Assembly: GCA_011049745.1 (NCBI GenBank)
Contig: DRHE01000281.1
Location: 1 to 6,786, forward strand
Direction of reading: 5' to 3'
DNA: 6,786 nt
Source: Spirochaetales bacterium
Lineage (GTDB): Bacteria > Spirochaetota > Spirochaetia > SZUA-6 > DRHE01
The notes under the pieces are model-generated. The model saw nothing but the letters and a program-made list of their open reading frames with translations, was not told the origin of the DNA and ran no database searches. Of this stretch, positions 5,601 to 6,786 are shown one piece after another. Each line of letters starts with the position of its first letter. Within the stretch, counting starts at the first letter, position 1. The position numbers and the translations under genes were made by a program.

Positions 5601-6083
5601 TTAAATCGAAAGATCAATTAAAAGACCATTAATTTCATCAACCTTTGCAATTAGATCGAGTTGAGCGGCCTGGTTCTGCAGAATATCTGCCACCAACCGC
5701 TCGATTTTTCGATCTATAACTTTAATCCGAGTGAAATACTTTCTCTTCAATATATTAACACCTGAAATATTTCTCTCCACCGAAAGCATCCTGGCAAAGG
5801 CATATTTCAGGAAACTACTGACTGCTTTTCTATACTTCTTCACATTCTCTACGGTTGGCAGCTCTTTTAACCGCTCACCCCGTTCATGCACCCTATCCAG
5901 GATATCTTCCAGGTTCCCTTTATACTCTGCTTCTCCATTCAGTTCAGCGGCAAGCTCCTCCTCCTGCTGCTGTATAGATTCCAGCTTAGCAGAAAATTTA
6001 AGCAGCTCTGCTCTCTCTTTAGGTTTTTTCTTTTCAGGTTTCCTGAAGGGGAAAAACCCTGCCAGCGGATCAATTATAGCCAT
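5601..6083 (-). CDS. yaaR: YaaR family protein (DUF327)
   Basis: The C-terminal half of this 160-residue protein matches the YaaR/DUF327 family: V-K-K-Y-R-K-A-V-S-S-F-L-K-Y-A at about 81-95, then K-V-I-D-R-K-I-E-R-L-V near 121-131 and a closing V-D-E-I-N-G-L-L-I-D-L at 148-158. Residues of about 18-50 are lysine/glutamate/glutamine-rich and probably coiled coil. No signal peptide or membrane segment is present. The family's function is not established; in Bacillus subtilis yaaR lies a gene away from yaaT (ricT), with holB between, and here the two are adjacent. I chose the ATG at 6083: an open frame extends 47 codons upstream, but that part lies within the bactofilin gene in another frame and looks non-coding. 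No strong Shine-Dalgarno precedes 6083, so coupling to the bactofilin stop 17 bases upstream is likely. Confidence 0.85.
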   Translation of the reverse strand: MAIIDPLAGFFPFRKPEKKKPKERAELLKFSAKLESIQQQEEELAAELNGEAEYKGNLEDILDRVHERGERLKELPTVENVKKYRKAVSSFLKYAFARMLSVERNISGVNILKRKYFTRIKVIDRKIERLVADILQNQAAQLDLIAKVDEINGLLIDLSI

Positions 6084-6100
6084 ATCTAGTCTAACTTTTA

Positions 6101-6553
6101 TTAACTGACAGGTTGGGGGCGTTTCGGAGCTATGGTTATCATGGGCAAGATCTCTACAGCACTCTCTCGTTTTCCTGAAAAGTCTTTTAACTTTGCCACC
6201 TTTATAGATTCCTGCACTTTGCAATTGCCGTTAAAGACAACACCCTCTTCAACGATAAAACGGGGGGTCTGTATATTTCCCAGCATTATGCCGGTAGAAA
6301 GGATTACAACCTTCTCATTGGCAAATATATTTCCCCGGACAACACCGCCGACAACTACAGTGCCTGCATATATTGTGCATTCAGCGCGCCCGTTTTTTCC
6401 TATTAATACCTTCCCCTTGGTCCTTATAGTGCCGCAGAAATCACCATCCACACGCAATAGCCCATTGAGATCAAATTCACCCTTAAATCGGGTACCTTCA
6501 CCTATAATGGAATTAATAAAGGAACCTTCAGGAACCTGGTTATCGTTTAACAT
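6101..6553 (-). CDS. Bactofilin family cytoskeletal protein
   Basis: This 150-residue protein is a bactofilin, a self-polymerising scaffold that forms filaments without nucleotide and positions cell-wall enzymes at the inner membrane. The central domain (about 14-115) shows the right-handed beta-helix pattern of short glycine-spaced hydrophobic strands: I-I-G-E-G-T-R-F-K-G-E-F, L-R-V-D-G-D-F-C-G-T-I, K-V-L-I-G-K-N-G, V-V-V-G-G-V-V-R-G-N-I, and G-N-I near 92-94. The short N-terminal tail (1-13) and the C-terminal tail with a K-R-P-Q-P end are polar and likely disordered, as in the family. The ATG at 6553 is seven bases after an AGGT lying in the end of the M23 gene; only five bases separate the two genes. 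Pairing with an M23 endopeptidase is a recurring bactofilin arrangement and supports a role in cell shape or wall modification. Confidence 0.92.
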   Translation of the reverse strand: MLNDNQVPEGSFINSIIGEGTRFKGEFDLNGLLRVDGDFCGTIRTKGKVLIGKNGRAECTIYAGTVVVGGVVRGNIFANEKVVILSTGIMLGNIQTPRFIVEEGVVFNGNCKVQESIKVAKLKDFSGKRESAVEILPMITIAPKRPQPVS

Positions 6554-6558
6554 ACTAA

Positions 6559-6786
6559 CTACCTGGCACTGGTGACCGATTTCTTCATCAGCGGACTTTT
6601 AATAGTTAAAAACTGCAGGGGGTCGACAACACTGGTTCCGATCCTTACCTCATAATGGAGGTGAGGGCCGGTAGAAAGTCCGGTGCTGCCCATATAGCCG
6701 ATAATCTGTCCCCTGCGAACCTCCTGCCCCTTCTCCACAATCGACTTATCTAAATGGCCATAGCGTGTATAGAATCCGTACTTATG
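6559..6786 (-). CDS. M23 family (LytM-type) metallopeptidase, C-terminal part, 5'-truncated by window edge
   Basis: Reading the minus strand from the right edge gives 75 residues before a TAG at 6561-6559. This is the end of an M23 domain, a zinc-dependent endopeptidase that cuts peptide cross-bridges in murein. It shows Y-G-H-L at residues 9-12 of the visible part, G-Q-x-V-x-R-G-Q-I-I-G-Y-M-G-S-T-G at 20-36, and the metal/catalytic motif G-P-H-L-H-Y-E at 40-46. It ends with V-D-P-L-Q-F-L and a short basic tail. The upstream HxxxD part, and any membrane or coiled-coil region, lie outside the window. The visible histidines are intact, so an active enzyme is likely. It heads the visible part of the minus operon, and its stop is five bases from the bactofilin start. 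Confidence 0.9.
   Translation of the reverse strand, partial: HKYGFYTRYGHLDKSIVEKGQEVRRGQIIGYMGSTGLSTGPHLHYEVRIGTSVVDPLQFLTIKSPLMKKSVTSAR

Noticed and set aside
5591..5617. Longer start of the PSP1 gene at 5617
   Set aside because: It would overlap the end of yaaR and lacks a ribosome site, while the ATG at 5590 has GGAGG at good spacing.
6084..6224. 47-codon N-terminal extension of the YaaR gene
   Set aside because: The extension lies within the bactofilin gene in another frame and resembles no YaaR N-terminus; the ATG at 6083 gives a normal family length.
6132..6575. Plus-strand 147-codon open frame opposite bactofilin
   Set aside because: It is a shadow frame of a clear bactofilin, with low-complexity Pro/Thr/Ser content and no recognisable domain.
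1..6786. A defence system, prophage, transposon, CRISPR array or toxin-antitoxin pair
   Set aside because: No transposase, integrase, nuclease, repeat array or toxin-like pair was seen; all recognised genes are housekeeping or envelope types.

Overview
The window reads as an ordinary chromosomal stretch from a bacterium of moderate GC, packed with short genes on both strands. There are ten protein-coding genes, two of them cut by the window edges. I see no RNA genes, mobile elements, CRISPR arrays or integration signs. A lipoprotein with a lipobox, a bactofilin next to an M23 peptidase, and a YaaR (DUF327)-PSP1 pair together suggest a spirochaete. From memory, the wording of the PSP1 cysteine region and the gene order M23-bactofilin-DUF327-PSP1 fit Treponema/Spirochaeta-type genomes. 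This is an inference; a Firmicutes-related or other uncultured lineage is not excluded.

Layout from left to right. A TPR-repeat lipoprotein (minus, 3' end missing) is divergent from a small HAD-like hydrolase (plus). That gene runs into the end of a membrane-anchored family-2 glycosyltransferase (minus), with a 20-base tail-to-tail overlap. The glycosyltransferase is divergent, across 70 bases, from a PlsC-type acyltransferase (plus), which overlaps a small uncharacterised protein (plus). Next is a 57-residue CxC/CxxC zinc-ribbon-like protein (minus, 3610-3783), short enough to be missed by ORF filters but with a perfect Shine-Dalgarno and a good sigma-70-type promoter. A 233-base intergenic region carries that promoter, a tandem 22-base imperfect repeat and a G7 tract. 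A YjjG-type HAD nucleotidase (plus) follows. The right third is one minus-strand operon, transcribed M23 peptidase (5' end missing) -> bactofilin -> YaaR/DUF327 -> PSP1 (RicT/YaaT-like), with gaps of 5, 17 and 10 bases.

Functionally, the right-hand operon joins a cell-shape module (bactofilin scaffold plus murein endopeptidase) to a YaaR/PSP1 pair whose Bacillus relatives also sit close together. The glycosyltransferase and acyltransferase could act on the same envelope lipid. The two HAD proteins look like small-molecule phosphatases.

The most unusual structural detail is that two separate convergent gene pairs end on the same self-complementary TTAA, so that one four-base box supplies the TAA stop of both genes. 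I found no convincing undescribed multi-gene system; the small zinc-ribbon gene and its upstream region are the least explained parts.
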